From Piezodorus guildinii (Eukaryota > Arthropoda > Insecta > Hemiptera > Pentatomidae), in contig CM041293.1 in assembly GCA_023052935.1 (NCBI GenBank), positions 172,971,600 through 173,035,599 of the forward strand: a stretch of 64,000 nt of DNA, given 5' to 3'. Positions 20,483 to 31,119 of the stretch are shown here, one piece after another; position 1 is the stretch's first letter, and each line of letters opens with the position of its first letter. Both the position numbers and the translations under genes were made by a program. The notes under the pieces were generated by a model. It had not been told where the DNA came from, did not search any database, and was given only the letters and a program-made list of their open reading frames with translations.

Positions 20483-21381
20483 TTGGGTTGATGCAAAATT
20501 AATGCAGGTTTCCTCTATTGCAATATCTTAATTCCGATTGTGTAAACAAAGCTAATCCTAACATTGATCATTATTATACCAAAACAAACCTTATCTAATA
20601 CCCTCTCTTTCACCATGAATTTGTTTAGTAAAATCGTTTTGTTCAGTGTGTTCAAAGGTCTTGAATCGAAAATGTCAAAGTGCGATTTTCGTCAAATTTA
20701 TTTTTACGAATTTAAATTAGGGCGCAGCGCTGCGCAAACGGCTCGTAATATTAATGAAGTGTGGGGTCAGGGGGCTATTAATGAGTGCACGGTGCAGCGT
20801 TGGTTCCAGAAGTTTCGCAGAGGAGATTTCGACCTCGAAGACAAGGAAGGTCGGGGCCGTCATCTTGCTCTGGACAACGACCAGCTGAGGTCAAAAGTGG
20901 AAGAAGACCCAACCAAAACCACACGAGAAATGGCGGCGGAACTCGGAACTCAAAAATTGCAACGTCTTTGCCCAGCATTGATGAATCGGAAGGGGCCGAT
21001 CCTGCTCCACGATAACGCCAGACCACACGTTGCACAACCAACGCTTCGACGACTGCACGAGTTGGGCTACGAAGTTCTCCAACATCCGCCTTATTCACCT
21101 GACCTCTCTCCTACAGACTTCCACTTTTTCAGGCATCTGGACAACTTTTTGAGGGAGAAAAATTTTCAAAACCAGGACGACATTGAAAATTCTTTTCGTG
21201 ATTTCATTGAGTCCAGGGATTCGGATTTTTTTTCTGGTGGAATAAGAAAGCTTGTTGAACGTTGGCAAAAGTACATTGATTCAGATGGAAATTATTTTGA
21301 TTAAATATATATGGTTAAAGTAAAGATATGGCGTATTTACAATACCTACTAAAAACCTGCATTAATTTTGCATCAACCCAA
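20483..21381 (+). mobile_element. Mariner element (second lineage), internally deleted
   Basis: The left end TTGGGTTGATGCAAAATTAA starts at 20483. The right end is its exact inverse and finishes at 21381. Flanking TA occurs on both sides (20481-20482, 21382-21383). The terminal repeats are about 28 bp and near-perfect, which suggests a young insertion. The 899-bp length reflects an internal deletion in the transposase gene. Confidence 0.93.
20672..21304 (+). pseudogene. Mariner transposase with internal deletion
   Basis: The likely start is the ATG at 20672 (SKCDFRQIYFYEFKLGRSAA); the open frame extends upstream to 20564, but that part is unlike the family. The DNA-binding half is present to REMAAELG. 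The sequence then jumps to LCPALMNRKGPILLHDNARP. The second and third catalytic aspartates are intact, in LLHDNARPH and SPTDFHFF, with exactly 34 residues between them, the mariner DD34D spacing. The first catalytic aspartate and the WVPH linker are deleted. This is the opposite half from the one lost in the neighbour at 19217. Catalysis is not expected. Confidence 0.9.
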
Positions 21382-21383
21382 TA

Positions 21384-21838
21384 TTTTATAATTACTAAGA
21401 ATAATAGTAAAGAAACATAACTTAACCTAATAACTTAATATTTCTACCGAAATATAAATATTGCGATATGTAAATGCTGAAACTAAGATGAGCAGGATGG
21501 GCACATTGATGAGGCTCTATTAGTATTGTTAGTGGGCAAGAGGTGACCGCCCTACCGGGCAATCAAATGCAAATCAACGACCTTTCCCAACCATCATTTC
21601 CAACTTCAGCTTCCTTCAATATAATCCTTCATATTTATTTCTATTCTAAAGTATACTAAAATATCTTCCATAACGTTAAAAATAATTCTTGATTTCAATG
21701 CAAAAATAATTAAGTAAATTCGTTAAAAAAAAAAAAAGCTACTAAATATTTACCAAAATGATGTAGTACCTATTCCTAATCAATGTAATGATTTTAAGGC
21801 CAACTAAAAGAAACCTTCTGTTATTGAAATAATGGAAT
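21384..21838. other. No supported feature
   Basis: AT-rich with a small A run near 21725; nothing recognised. Confidence 0.35.
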
Positions 21839-21909
21839 ACCAACTGTGTAATGCTACGTATCGAAGACACTGGGAGGAAAAGAAAAAAAATTAATCATTA
21901 GGAGGATTA

Positions 21910-22622
21910 AACATCCTGATACCTTTCTGGCAACTTTTGCAGACGACACCGCCATCCTATCATCCAGTTCCAATCCTGAAACAGCATCCTTAAACCTGCA
22001 AAGACACCTTTCTCTTATCGAAGACTGGTGTAATGCTTGGCGCATAAAGGTGAACGAAGCCAAATGCAAACACGTAACCTTCACTCTTCGACGAAACTCC
22101 TGTCCGCCAGTTTACCTCAATTCCATTCCAATTCCTCCTTCAGATACAGTCCGGTATCTTGGCTTACTGTTAGACAAAAGATTGACTTGGAACCCACATA
22201 CAAGACTTAAAGGACAAGAACTCAACCGACGATTCGGACAGTTATACCGACTACTCAACAGAAAATCTGAACTTACAGTTGACAACAAATTATTAATCTA
22301 CAGGAGAATACTGAAGCCCATCTGGACCTACGGAATTGAACTGTGGGGGACAGCTAAACGTACTAACATCAAACGCATTCAATCCTTTCAATCCAAAGTC
22401 CTCCGTACAATAGTAAATGCTCCTTATTATGTTTCCAACTATACCTTGCACCACGACCTTAATGTTCCTTTTATTTCAGACCTGATTCCATCCAAATTTT
22501 CCAAATTCCACCAGAATCTCATTCATCATCCTAATCCTCTAGCTGAATCCCTATCCAGCTCCACTCATCCATACAACCCACCTAGAAGGTTGAAACGGCA
22601 GTGGCCTCGTGACCTCTTGTAA
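21910..22622 (+). pseudogene. Jockey-like reverse transcriptase, C-terminal fragment
   Basis: The frame is open from the insertion point without a start codon. It reads DTFLATFADDTAILSS (the FADD catalytic motif of non-LTR reverse transcriptase), IEDWCNAWRIKVNEAKC, VRYLGLLLDKRLTW (the thumb-region YLG motif), RILKPIWTYGIELWGTAK, and KRIQSFQSKVLR. It ends PPRRLKRQWPRD. N-terminal RT blocks, the endonuclease and ORF1 are missing. The fragment has no frame breaks, so it is probably young. Confidence 0.9.
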
Positions 22623-22843
22623 CATGTATATTGGAGTTCTAGCATTGGCTAGATTCTCCACTCACGTGCTGTATGCTTGTGAATTGTATATATGTATATT
22701 TTATTATCATTATTATATAAATTTATTGTTTTGTATATATCGTGTGAATGTAGTATGAATGTTGTACGTTATCACTATTAAAAATGTCCTGAATTGGACA
22801 GATTGTAATATTGATCGATAAATAAATAAAAAAAAAAAAAAAA
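21910..22843 (+). mobile_element. 5'-truncated Jockey-like LINE with 13-bp target duplication
   Basis: ATTAGGAGGATTA occurs at 21897-21909 and again at 22844-22856 after the A tail. The insert begins inside the RT gene, has a 3' UTR of about 200 bases and ends in A after ATAAATAAAT. This is ordinary target-primed insertion with 5' truncation. It landed in a family C repeat. Confidence 0.92.
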
Positions 22844-23240
22844 ATTAGGAGGATTAGAAATAATAGTTTAAAATAGAACTGTTTCCGAGCTACAAGCCGG
22901 AAGGTTTCTTAGAAGGGCTATGCAAAAAACACACCCCTCCACTCCTAGAGCTGGGATAGCTCTACCTGGGGAGTCTTAGCCCAGACAGGATGGGAAGCGG
23001 AAGTCCAGCCATGGACGAAGTAAGTCGGGGGTCAAGCCAGGGAAGAATTCTGTAGTTATGTCCGAAGTTACCTTTTTCATGTTATATGTGGTAAATCTGA
23101 ACAAACCTCATTATTCTCGATAATGATAATGCCCCACTATGTACTTTTGGTGTGTAATAATATGTACGAGTGCTCTTTTATAAATAAATGTGTATTTTAA
23201 GTTGATTACTTTATTCCCCTCTATGCCACCTGATCCCAAT

Positions 23241-23640
23241 GATGAATTGATAAACACGATACCTTAGGAAAAGAAATCCAGTTTTATAAAATAATAACCG
23301 AAAATTTATATATTAAATAATACAGTTTCGGAGTCACCGCGGTCTCAAAAATCTAGCGGCAGAAACACAGTAGTAACAATGTTTAAAATAAATTGTAAAA
23401 ATAAACCTACATTGTATATGCTAGAGCTAGACTCTAAGAACCGACACAAACCTGCGAAACATAATTCTCAGTGAATAACTAATTGAGAAATATAATATAG
23501 GTACCTACTATCTATCACTTACTGATTAGCGGGTTTACAAACATTATTTATTAAGGTAATTTAAACTAATTTTCCAATAACATGTACTGAATTTTTCTAT
23601 GATGAATATAGTAGGATCTCCGTGAAAATAAAGAATCACA
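23241..23640. other. No supported feature
   Basis: AT-rich sequence between family C and family A; nothing recognised. Confidence 0.35.
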
Positions 23641-23644
23641 AAAT

Positions 23645-24487
23645 ATCGATTATTACTTTTACTTACCTATGTATGAAATATATAGTAAGGTAAAGTATTG
23701 CGATCGTGAAAATTTTCGAATTCTAGTTTTCAACGGAAATACACGTTTTAGGGTCCCTTGAGTCCAAATAACCAAGTCCCGCAAAAATGTCTGTATGTCC
23801 GTGTTTTTCTGGTAAGTACAGCACGGAAACGAAACGGTGTACGAAAATGAAATTTCATATTTGAGACAACTATATGACCGAGATGTTACAGCAACTTTTT
23901 CATCAAAATCGGCTAACCAGAAGGTCACTTTATACCATGCATTTTGCACCCTTTTACGATTTTCTCAAAAACGGCTGTAACGTTTTTGATTAAACTCGCT
24001 ATATGGATGTAAAAGTTAACGGATTTCAATATGAGGTAAGTTTAATTCTGATCGAAATAGTGTGACAGGGCCTAAATGCCGATATTTTAAAATTTCTTCC
24101 TCTAAACTACCTTTAATTTTGTACATTCCAAAAGATTAACCTTATCATCTTAATGAAATTGATGAAGGACGCCTAAATATACAAGTTGGACGAATTTGAT
24201 GACCAACGAAAGGATAAACCAGCAAAACTATTTTTTATGTAATTTTTTTTTTTTTTTTTGAAAATAAGAACAGTAATATAGACGTATATAATATACCGTT
24301 GGAAAGAGAAAGATTATAGCAAAAATATTATCTGATACAAAAAGTTGTGAAAGGTAATACAAAGTGACGAATAGGGAATAAACTTATTACTGATTAACAA
24401 TTTAATATAGTTACATTATCCAATCTAAATCATATGTTTCCAACGAAAATTAAATCACGTTTTATTAAAATCATCTTAAAATATTTT
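23645..24487 (+). repeat. Family A copy, first of a tandem pair
   Basis: It starts with the terminal segment TACTTACCTATGTATGAAAT, ATATAGTAAGG and GTATTGCGATCGTGAAAATT. It continues with ACACGTTTTAGGGTCCC, CCAAATAACCAAGTCCCGC, GACAGGGCCTAAATGCCGAT and ACCGTTGGAAAG. It ends abruptly, where the next copy begins in the same orientation. The GT tract of other copies is reduced to a few units (GTCTGTATGTCCGTG). Confidence 0.8.
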
Positions 24488-24489
24488 TA

Positions 24490-25228
24490 ATTCACTTACT
24501 ATATATAGTAAGGGAAAGTATTGCGATCGTGAAAATTTTCAAATTCCAATTTTCAACAGAAATACACATTTTAGGGTCCCCTGAAGAGCCACTTTATACC
24601 ACGCCTTTTGCACCTTTTTTCGATTTTCTCGAAAAGGGTTCCGACGATTTCGATTAAACTCGCTATATCGATGTAAAATTTAATGGGCTTAATATCATGT
24701 AGGTTTCATTCGGATAAAAATGGTCTGACAGGGCTTAAATGCCAGTATTGTAAATTTTCTTTCTCTAAAGTAACTTTAATTTTGTTGATTCTATAAAAAT
24801 ATCTATATTATCTTGTTACAACTGATGAAAAACAGGTAAATATATAAATTGAATGAATTCTATACCCAACTAAAGGAGAAAACAGAAAAAATATTTTTTT
24901 AATGCAATTTTTTATTTTTGAACATAAGAGCAGTAATATACATGCATGATATACCGTTGGAAAGCTAAAGATTTTAGAAAAAATATTATCTCATACACAA
25001 GCTTTTAAAAGTTAATAGAGAGTAATGAAAGGAACATAAAACTAACTGACTATTTTAGATAATAATATAATAGATTTTTTAATAAAACATATGTTTATAT
25101 ATAAATTCAATTTAATCAATTCTTTAATAGTTTCACGTATTTTTATCTCTAACAGTATTTGAAAATTCTTTCATTGATTTTAAAAATGGAGGTGAGTGAA
25201 AGTCGTGTGTTGCCCGCACCAGATTTTT
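24490..25228 (+). repeat. Family A copy, second of a tandem pair
   Basis: It starts CACTTACTATATATAGTAAG and ends with GTGAGTGAAAGTCGTGTGTT, GCCCGCACCAGATTTTTT. A deletion removes the segment carrying the GT tract. The two ends carry ACTTTCACTTAC-type sequence inverted relative to each other but at different distances from the tip, an asymmetric arrangement. Confidence 0.8.
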
Positions 25229-25950
25229 TATATTAAATTTCTATCGCATCATCAAAGAGGAATTTTGCAATGGAAACCAGAACACAAAGGTATTGTACGA
25301 GAAAAAAAAAAAAAGAGAGACACAAAAACACTGTTATTTTGCGACATAACACAAGAGTCCGATTTAATACAACCCAGGCTGAATAAACTGGCGGGGGAAT
25401 CCAATAAAGAAGAATTAAGCCTACTGTGGGAGACCAATGCTACAGATTTTTGTTTATTTATTACTTTTTTTTTTTTTTTTTTTTTTTCAAACCTCAAAAG
25501 TAAACAAAGAGAGACGGGAGATAAAACATTTTCTCTTCTCGATAGCAGGCGAGGACCGTCCTAACACAATTAATGATCGAAAAAAAGTTTTTTTTTGTTT
25601 GTTTTTTTAATAAAAGACTGTTCAAACATTTATCATTAAAGATAGCACTACCAAGACCTAACCTTAAAGGTTGGGACGGTAACTTTAATAATACATAATT
25701 ATTTTCAAGATCATCTCTTCTAGATATACAAAATGATAACTATATTTTAGTTTCCGCGATCTCCTTCTTAATCACAAGATGGATTTTGATAAGTTTTTCA
25801 CCGTCATTTATGGCATTCGTTCCTGAGGATTTAAAAGCAAAATAAATTCCAATTTAGCTATTCTTTAAGGAGGAAAAATAAATTTTCGGTAACGAAGTCA
25901 TCAAATATAATTAATATAAAGTTGTAAATCTTTAAAATCATGAACATATC
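25229..25950. other. Unclassified stretch
   Basis: Open frames at 25196-25564 span homopolymer runs and are not gene-like. A patch at 25370-25440 is GC-richer (CAGGCTGAATAAACTGGCGG). Nothing was recognised with confidence. Confidence 0.35.
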
Positions 25951-26500
25951 TTATTGGTAAAGAGAATGGTTATAGTATTTAACTGGAACAGGATCGTGCA
26001 AGTTATATTCTTCCATTTAGTACGCAAAATTTTAGAAAAAATATTACGTACCGAATTGTAACTTATTGTAAGTTATTAACATAAATGGTAAGTTGTTATA
26101 AATCTATTAACTAACATTGTTATTAATCATTTTAAATTTAATACTATTTCATGAAAATCTATGTTCCTTTGTAAACTAAATGGGATTCCTATATAAACAC
26201 AATTTAATTTTTAAAATGTAATTTAAATAGTTCATTTAAAATATAAAATAGTAATAAACCGAATAAAATAAGAACCGTTGTTATTTCTGTAGGTTTTGAA
26301 TACAACGTTATAAAATAAATATATTTTCTTGCTGTTCACTTTTCTTTACGATGAACTAAAACTCTCAAATACGGTAAGACTCGGCTCTAAGTAGTCAGCC
26401 TCTCGGTAAGACTGAGCTTCTAATTAAACAGAAATGACACCTCATTGCACTCGTCCGAAGCAGAAGTGAGGTCCACTAGTTCTCAATAATAATACATAAA
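25950..26500 (+). repeat. Family B copy (plus orientation)
   Basis: It matches the inverse of 28110-29860 at several points: AAATGGGATTCCTATA, then GATGAACTAAAACTC, and CGTCCGAAGCAGAAGTGAGG followed by TAGTTCTC. The two copies are therefore inverted about 2 kb apart. No protein is encoded. Confidence 0.6.
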
Positions 26501-27138
26501 TCGTTATCGTTACTAAAATAATTCGATCTCTGATATAACTGGCTATGTTCAACCCAGTTCAATAGCCCCAAAGAAAACAGACCGTGAAAAACATTTTAAT
26601 TAAAGATCATTACGATTAAGGCTGGGTAAAAAAGGGACTGCAGAAGAATAACTGGTAGAGGCAGAAAAATTATTTAACTAAACGGCGATCTGATCGTCTA
26701 TTGTCACCAAGTTTCAACCTATCTATAATAAATATATAATAATATAATTTTTCACATAACTGTATCATTATTTTTTTTTTTTTGGTTTAACGTTAAACAG
26801 TAACTAGTGTATATATTTTATTAATGATCCCATATTCCTTCTATTATGGAATTTCAATAAACTATATATCTAATATAAACTCAATAATGTCTGCTTCTAT
26901 ATCCTATCTCTATTGATATTGCGAAGGGCCAAGGATGCATCTCAGTGGAATTTAATAATACGTATTGTAGAAATAGCTATGTACCAGAATTCAGTTGCGT
27001 GCGTGTGTGTGTGTATATATATACACACACACAAATATAATGTCGTAATTCACCTTATTTATGTATTTATAATAAAAATAATTTGAAAGAATCAATAATT
27101 TATTTTTATGAATAATCTAGATTTTTTTAAGTAGAAAA
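26501..27138. repeat. No gene; contains a GT/AC microsatellite
   Basis: A GT run followed by TATA and AC runs forms an imperfect palindrome at about 26998-27034. The rest is AT-rich with nothing recognised. Confidence 0.5.
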
Positions 27139-27150
27139 ACTAGGGCTGAC

Positions 27151-27391
27151 GTGATGCCAAACCCTTCGGTTCAAACCCGCAGGTAGTCCTAGGATTTTTT
27201 AATGGGAGTAAAAAATCCTTAGTTACGCCGTCCTTCGGAGGGGACGTTAAAAGGTGGTTCCGAGCCTGTGCGATGTCAGGTGCTCGTTAAAGATCCCTAT
27301 CCTAATAAAACCTGGATAGGCAAAATTTAGGACTCCCACTGTAGCATCGTCCGATTAGCCATAGTTGCATAAAAGTGACGTTAAACGAATA
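27151..27391 (+). mobile_element. SINE-1 copy, 5'-truncated, probable target duplication
   Basis: It reads GATGCCAAACCCTTCGGTTC, AAACCCGCAGG, GTCCTAGGATTTTTTAATGG, the GCCGTCCTTCGGAGGGG segment, GGACTCCCACTGTAGCATCG and TTAAACGAATAAAC. Flanks ACTAGGGCTGAC (about 27140) and ACTAGGGCCGAC (about 27393) look like a 12-bp duplication with one change. Confidence 0.8.
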
Positions 27392-27424
27392 AACTAGGGC
27401 CGACTTTTAATTTTTTCGAAAGTA

Positions 27425-27500
27425 CCTTTTCATTTACAGTACATCACAAATCGACGTTTCGGGGTATCTCACCCATCTTCAGGATCCTACTTTGTAAAAT
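27425..27500 (-). repeat. Hammerhead-like motif
   Basis: The minus strand reads CCTGAAGATGGGTGAGATAC, CCCGAAACGTCGATTTGTG. GGGT and ACCC can pair between the CTGAAGA and GAAAC blocks. The first block differs from the hammerhead consensus CTGATGA at one base that is normally essential, so it is unlikely to cleave. Confidence 0.35.
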
Positions 27501-27892
27501 TCCTTTTTTTTTATCGTTTTTCACACTAACTTCGTCTATTTTAATTTTTTTTTTTTAATCTAATAAAGCAACATTAAAAGGACTTAAGTCAATAATTTAA
27601 TTAAATTCAATGTTCACTACATGAAACGAACTGAGTTATTTAGATTAAAAAAATATTTAAGATAAGACTATTAATAGGAAAATAAGTTATTTATAAGGAG
27701 ATAAGATAAAGAAGCTTAATATCAGATGGATAAGATTGGCAAAAATAATCATTTAAACATATTCTTCCGAATCGATTCATTATAACCAATGTAAGAAAAA
27801 ACTAAACAGAGTAAATCTTAAATAAATAAGGATTAATTGGCTGCCTATAGAATCTTAACTTCTCAAACCGATATACGATAAAAACCGTAATT
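27501..27892. other. No supported feature
   Basis: AT-rich sequence; nothing recognised. Confidence 0.3.
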
Positions 27893-27894
27893 TT

Positions 27895-28030
27895 GTAGGT
27901 TTGTTCATTTAAAGTCACTTTAATGCTGCTGTGGCTAATCCGACGATGCTACTACTGAAGGAATCCTAAATTAAATAGGGATCTCTAACGAGTGTCCGAC
28001 ATCGCACATGCTTATGACCATCATTTCACA
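27895..28030 (-). mobile_element. SINE-1 tail fragment
   Basis: GTTTGTTCATTTAAAGTCAC, GTGGCTAATCCGACGATGCT, then AATAGGGATCTCTAACGAGT and GTCCGACATCGCAC are the inverse of the SINE-1 3' half. Head and B box are missing. Confidence 0.65.
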
Positions 28031-28310
28031 TTTCTTCAAAATAATGGAATAATCCAGGATATTTCACATTTAACAATTCCAGAGCTCAGCTACCGGTTAC
28101 GAACTTTAAGACCTAGAAGGCTGCTATACTAGCCAGTATACTTGGTGTATTATAGAGAACTATTGGACCTCACTTCTGCTTCGGACGGGTGCGATTTGAA
28201 TGAGGAGTCATTTGTGTTTAATAAAAAGCTCAGTCTGACCGATTAATCGCTTTGGGAGTTATAGTTCATCGAAAAGAAAAGTGCAATTAGCAAGAACATA
28301 TGTTTATATT

Positions 28311-28449
28311 AGGGGTACTCACTACGTTTGCTAAAGCATGCTATTTGTGTTATTTTGCTAAACCCGTCCAGTTTCTACAGTTATTTCCTGTATAAAAATT
28401 GATGGGTTTAGCACAATAGCATGCTATAGCAAACGTAGTAAGTACCCCT
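28311..28449 (+). mobile_element. MITE copy 1 (AGGGGTACTCACTACG ends)
   Basis: The left end AGGGGTACTCACTACGTTTG and the inverted right end AGGGGTACTTACTACGTTTG are near-perfect terminal repeats of a 139-bp non-coding element. The interior TTTCTACAGTTATTTCCTGT is shared with copy 2. No clear target duplication was read. Confidence 0.85.
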
Positions 28450-28617
28450 TTTATTACGTATATTCATTGTTATATTAAAAACGACAGAGATAAAAAACAT
28501 AAATCAAAATTAGTTAAGTTTATTTGTTCGCTATTTTAAAGCGAAGCACAGATAACGGAATACTTCATTTTCCCATACGAAGAAAACATGGTTGTATTCA
28601 AAACCTACATAAATAAT

Positions 28618-28762
28618 AGGTACTCACTACGTTTGCTATAGCATGCTATTTGTGCTATTGTGCTAAACCAATCAATTTTATACAGGAAATAACTGTAGAA
28701 ACTCGACGGGTTTAGCAAAATAACACAAATAGCATGCTATAGCAAACGTAGTGAGTACCCCT
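28618..28762 (-). mobile_element. MITE copy 2, inverted relative to copy 1
   Basis: It starts AGGTACTCACTACGTTTGCT (two G lost at the tip) and ends AGTGAGTACCCCT. The interior TACAGGAAATAACTGTAGAA is the reverse complement of copy 1's interior. The two copies lie 170 bases apart in opposite orientation. Confidence 0.85.
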
Positions 28763-28824
28763 ATTAACAGTTCCTATTTAATTTGGTTTATTACTATTTT
28801 CCATTTCAAATGAACTATTTGAAT

Positions 28825-29481
28825 TAATAATAACAGGCTTATCGAACCCGAAGGTTCGATGCCAATACCATCAGCTACTGTCTACACTGACTCGTCCAAT
28901 GATCACCGTTCAAGCCCAAGCTCCCGGGATCAGCCTTAACGCAATCCTCCCATCGACGCTTAGGCCTACATTTCGGACGCCTACCAGTGGGTTCAGTGAA
29001 TACCAACTTTCTCGGAATCCGTTCCTCACAGAGCCCAACTACTTTACTCGCCCATTTGAGTCTCCGCGGTGCTATCAACTCAGTTAAATTCACAGGGTAC
29101 AAGCTCCGCAATTCCGCGTTGTGCAACCTTTCAAACTCTCCAGTGGCCTCAATCTTTCTTCGGACCAAATATTTTACGTAGTACCTTATTTTCGAAAACC
29201 TTAAGCCGTTGTTCATCCTTCAAAGTAAGGCCACGTTTCACATCCGTAAAGAACCGTCGGGAGAATAATAGTTTTATTAATTCTAACCTTTAAGTTTTTA
29301 GACAGAAGCCGCGAGCTAAGTAATTAAGCAACTGAATAATTACACGCATTTCCCACCTTTAACCGGGACTTTATTTCTTCCTGGATTTCATTTTTTCTTG
29401 TTATCATTGAACCTAAGTACTTGAAGTTCAAAAGTATGGCCTGATATATCAATATCACTAAAGTCGCCACCGTTTCTGCTA
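28825..29481 (-). mobile_element. 5'-truncated LINE with TTA-type tail and 13-bp target duplication
   Basis: GAACTATTTGAAT is found at 28812-28824 and 29482-29494, flanking the insert in family B. On the minus strand the element ends AAGCCTGTTATTATTA, a short microsatellite-like tail instead of poly(A). The same terminal sequence is seen at about 60245. The coding part is described separately. Confidence 0.85.
28875..29470 (-). pseudogene. LINE RT C-terminal region, decayed
   Basis: From the upstream side the minus strand reads YLGSMITRKNEIQEEIKSRL and VRINKTIILPTVLYGCETW. A frame change and stops follow, then the open frame with EFERLHNAELRSLYPVN, RRLKWASKVVGLCEERIPRK and TGRRPKCRPKRRWEDCV. 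The LYGCETW, RLKWA and GRPKRRWEDCV motifs are typical of the RT C-terminal tail of a non-LTR element. Stops near 29240 and 29330 show inactivity. Confidence 0.8.
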
Positions 29482-30053
29482 GAACTATTTGAATAACATT
29501 TTAAAAATTAAATTAAGTTTCTATAGGAATCCCATTTAGTTCAGAGCGAAACATCTGTTTAGATAAATTAGTATTGAATTTGGAATAATTAATAACAATT
29601 TTGGTTTATAGGTTTATAAAAAATTACCATTTATGTTAGCAACTTAGTTACAATTCGGTAAGTATTGTTTTTCTAAAATCTTGTGTACTGAATGGAAGGA
29701 TATAACATGCAGGATACTGTACGACGGTGATAAACTCCTTTCTCAATAACATAAGCTCATAAGTTTATGGTCTTACAACAAATTTATACAACATAATATT
29801 TTTTCTAACTCTTGCTCTATCCAACGGTATATTATACATACGTCTATGTTACTACTTATATTTCAGGAATAATATTTTGATGACTTGGTTGCATAAAATG
29901 TATTTTTCCCATTAACAGAAAGGCTAAATTGCAACAAATATTTTACTTATAAACCTTCAAGAAAGAAGCCCTAAATTATAGTGAAAACCATATCAAAATC
30001 CGTCTTGTCGTTTAGAATCATTTTATACATATAGAGATTACAACTTACTATAT

Positions 30054-31119
30054 TTTTTTTTTTTTTTTTTTTTTTTAATCTTTATTTATTGTAATCTACA
30101 CCTGTCACTTCTCCGCGACAATAAGCAGATGCGCTGTATATATATTGTAAGAGCTGTCATGTCAGGCATGAGGGAGGTCAGTACCCAGCGGCACCTCCTC
30201 CTAACGTGAAAACCATAAGTTTTAAACAAGGAGATCCCTTAACCAGCTCCTTTTCAGCCTTCTTCTGGTGAGTTCCGGCATGTCCGTTGTCGCCATGTTC
30301 TGAATGAGTGTGTTGTAATGTCCGTGAAGTTTGTCATGGAATCTCTTGTATGAAGTATGAATGTAGTCTTGAACAGTAGGTATATGTGGGTTTCTGTATG
30401 TAAAGTTTTGTTACTCACGTACCAAGGTGAGCGTGTTATTAGTCTCAACGTTTTCGATTGAAAAGTCTGTATTTTTTTAATGTGAGTCTTTTTAGCGGTT
30501 CCGAAAATTTGAAATGCGTATGTCCATAATGGTTTTAAAAGGTAGGTATAAGTATTGAGCCGTTGTCTAATTTTCAGTGTGGATCGTTTATGAAGAATAG
30601 AGTACAACAGTTTCAATCTCCTGGTTAGGCATAGGCGTTTCTGTTTCACGTGTCGGCCCCAGGTCATTCTTCTGTCAAAGGTGAGTCCTAAGTAATTAGC
30701 TGTGTTAGTCTGTGGAATAGGTTCATTATTCATGTAAACTGGAGGACAGGTATCGTGTCTGAGAGTGAAGGTAATGTGTTGAGATTTTTCATTGTTCAGT
30801 TTTATCTTCCATTGTTTAAAATAGTCCTGTAGCTGTAGTAAGTAATGTTGAAGAGTCGTTGAAGCCTGAGTGATGTCTGCGTGTCTAGTAATAACAGCTG
30901 TGTCGTCAGCGTAAGTTGCTAATATTGTGTTTGGACAGATTGGTATATCATGTGTGTATATAATGTATAGTAACGGTGAAAGAATTGACCCCTGTGGGAC
31001 ACCGGCCTTGATTGGTAGAATAGAAGAGACCTCTGAGCCCTGCCGGACAGAAAAATATCTATCGGATAGAAAGGAAAGAAGTATGAGATAGTAGGTAGAA
31101 GGAAGAAAAGATCTAAGTT
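30054..31119 (-). mobile_element. 5'-truncated Jockey-like LINE with 13-bp target duplication
   Basis: CAACTTACTATAT occurs at 30041-30053 and 31120-31132. On the minus strand the element runs from RT coding sequence to a 3' UTR and an A tail (the T run at 30054-30077 on the plus strand). It inserted into family B sequence. The encoded protein is related to, but clearly distinct from, the one at 21910. Confidence 0.92.
30254..31119 (-). pseudogene. Jockey-like reverse transcriptase, C-terminal half
   Basis: Without a start codon the minus strand reads YLILLSFLSDRYFSVRQG, GVPQGSILSPLLYIIYTHDI (palm motif), TYADDTAVITRHADI (YADD catalytic motif), then WKIKLNNEKSQH, NYLGLTFDRRMTWGRH, LKPLWTYAFQIFGTAKK and IKKIQTFQSKTLRL. 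It ends at a stop near 30254. The upstream RT blocks, endonuclease and ORF1 are missing through 5' truncation. The frame appears intact from insertion point to stop. Confidence 0.88.

Larger units (their letters stand above)
21840..23240 (+). repeat. Family C repeat, interrupted by a Jockey-like LINE
   Basis: The parts at 21840-21909 and 22844-23240 match, in the same order, the minus strand of 36430-36890. Shared words include ACTGGGAGGA, TTTCCGAGC, TTCTTAGAAG, GGGGAGTCTTAGC and GGAAGCGGAAGTCCAGCC. The match continues through ATAAATAAATGTGTATTTTA. The end with AATAAA followed by TTTATTCCC could be a solo LTR or another retroelement end; I cannot decide. A LINE with target duplication sits inside. 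Confidence 0.6.

Noticed and set aside
20778..21098. Three frames overlapping the mariner transposase, one of 106 residues
   Set aside because: They lie in other frames of the clear mariner gene, which has the family motifs. None of the others has a domain.
28311..28762. A CRISPR-like arrangement of repeated blocks
   Set aside because: There are only two blocks, inverted to each other, with terminal repeats. They are MITEs in a eukaryotic genome.
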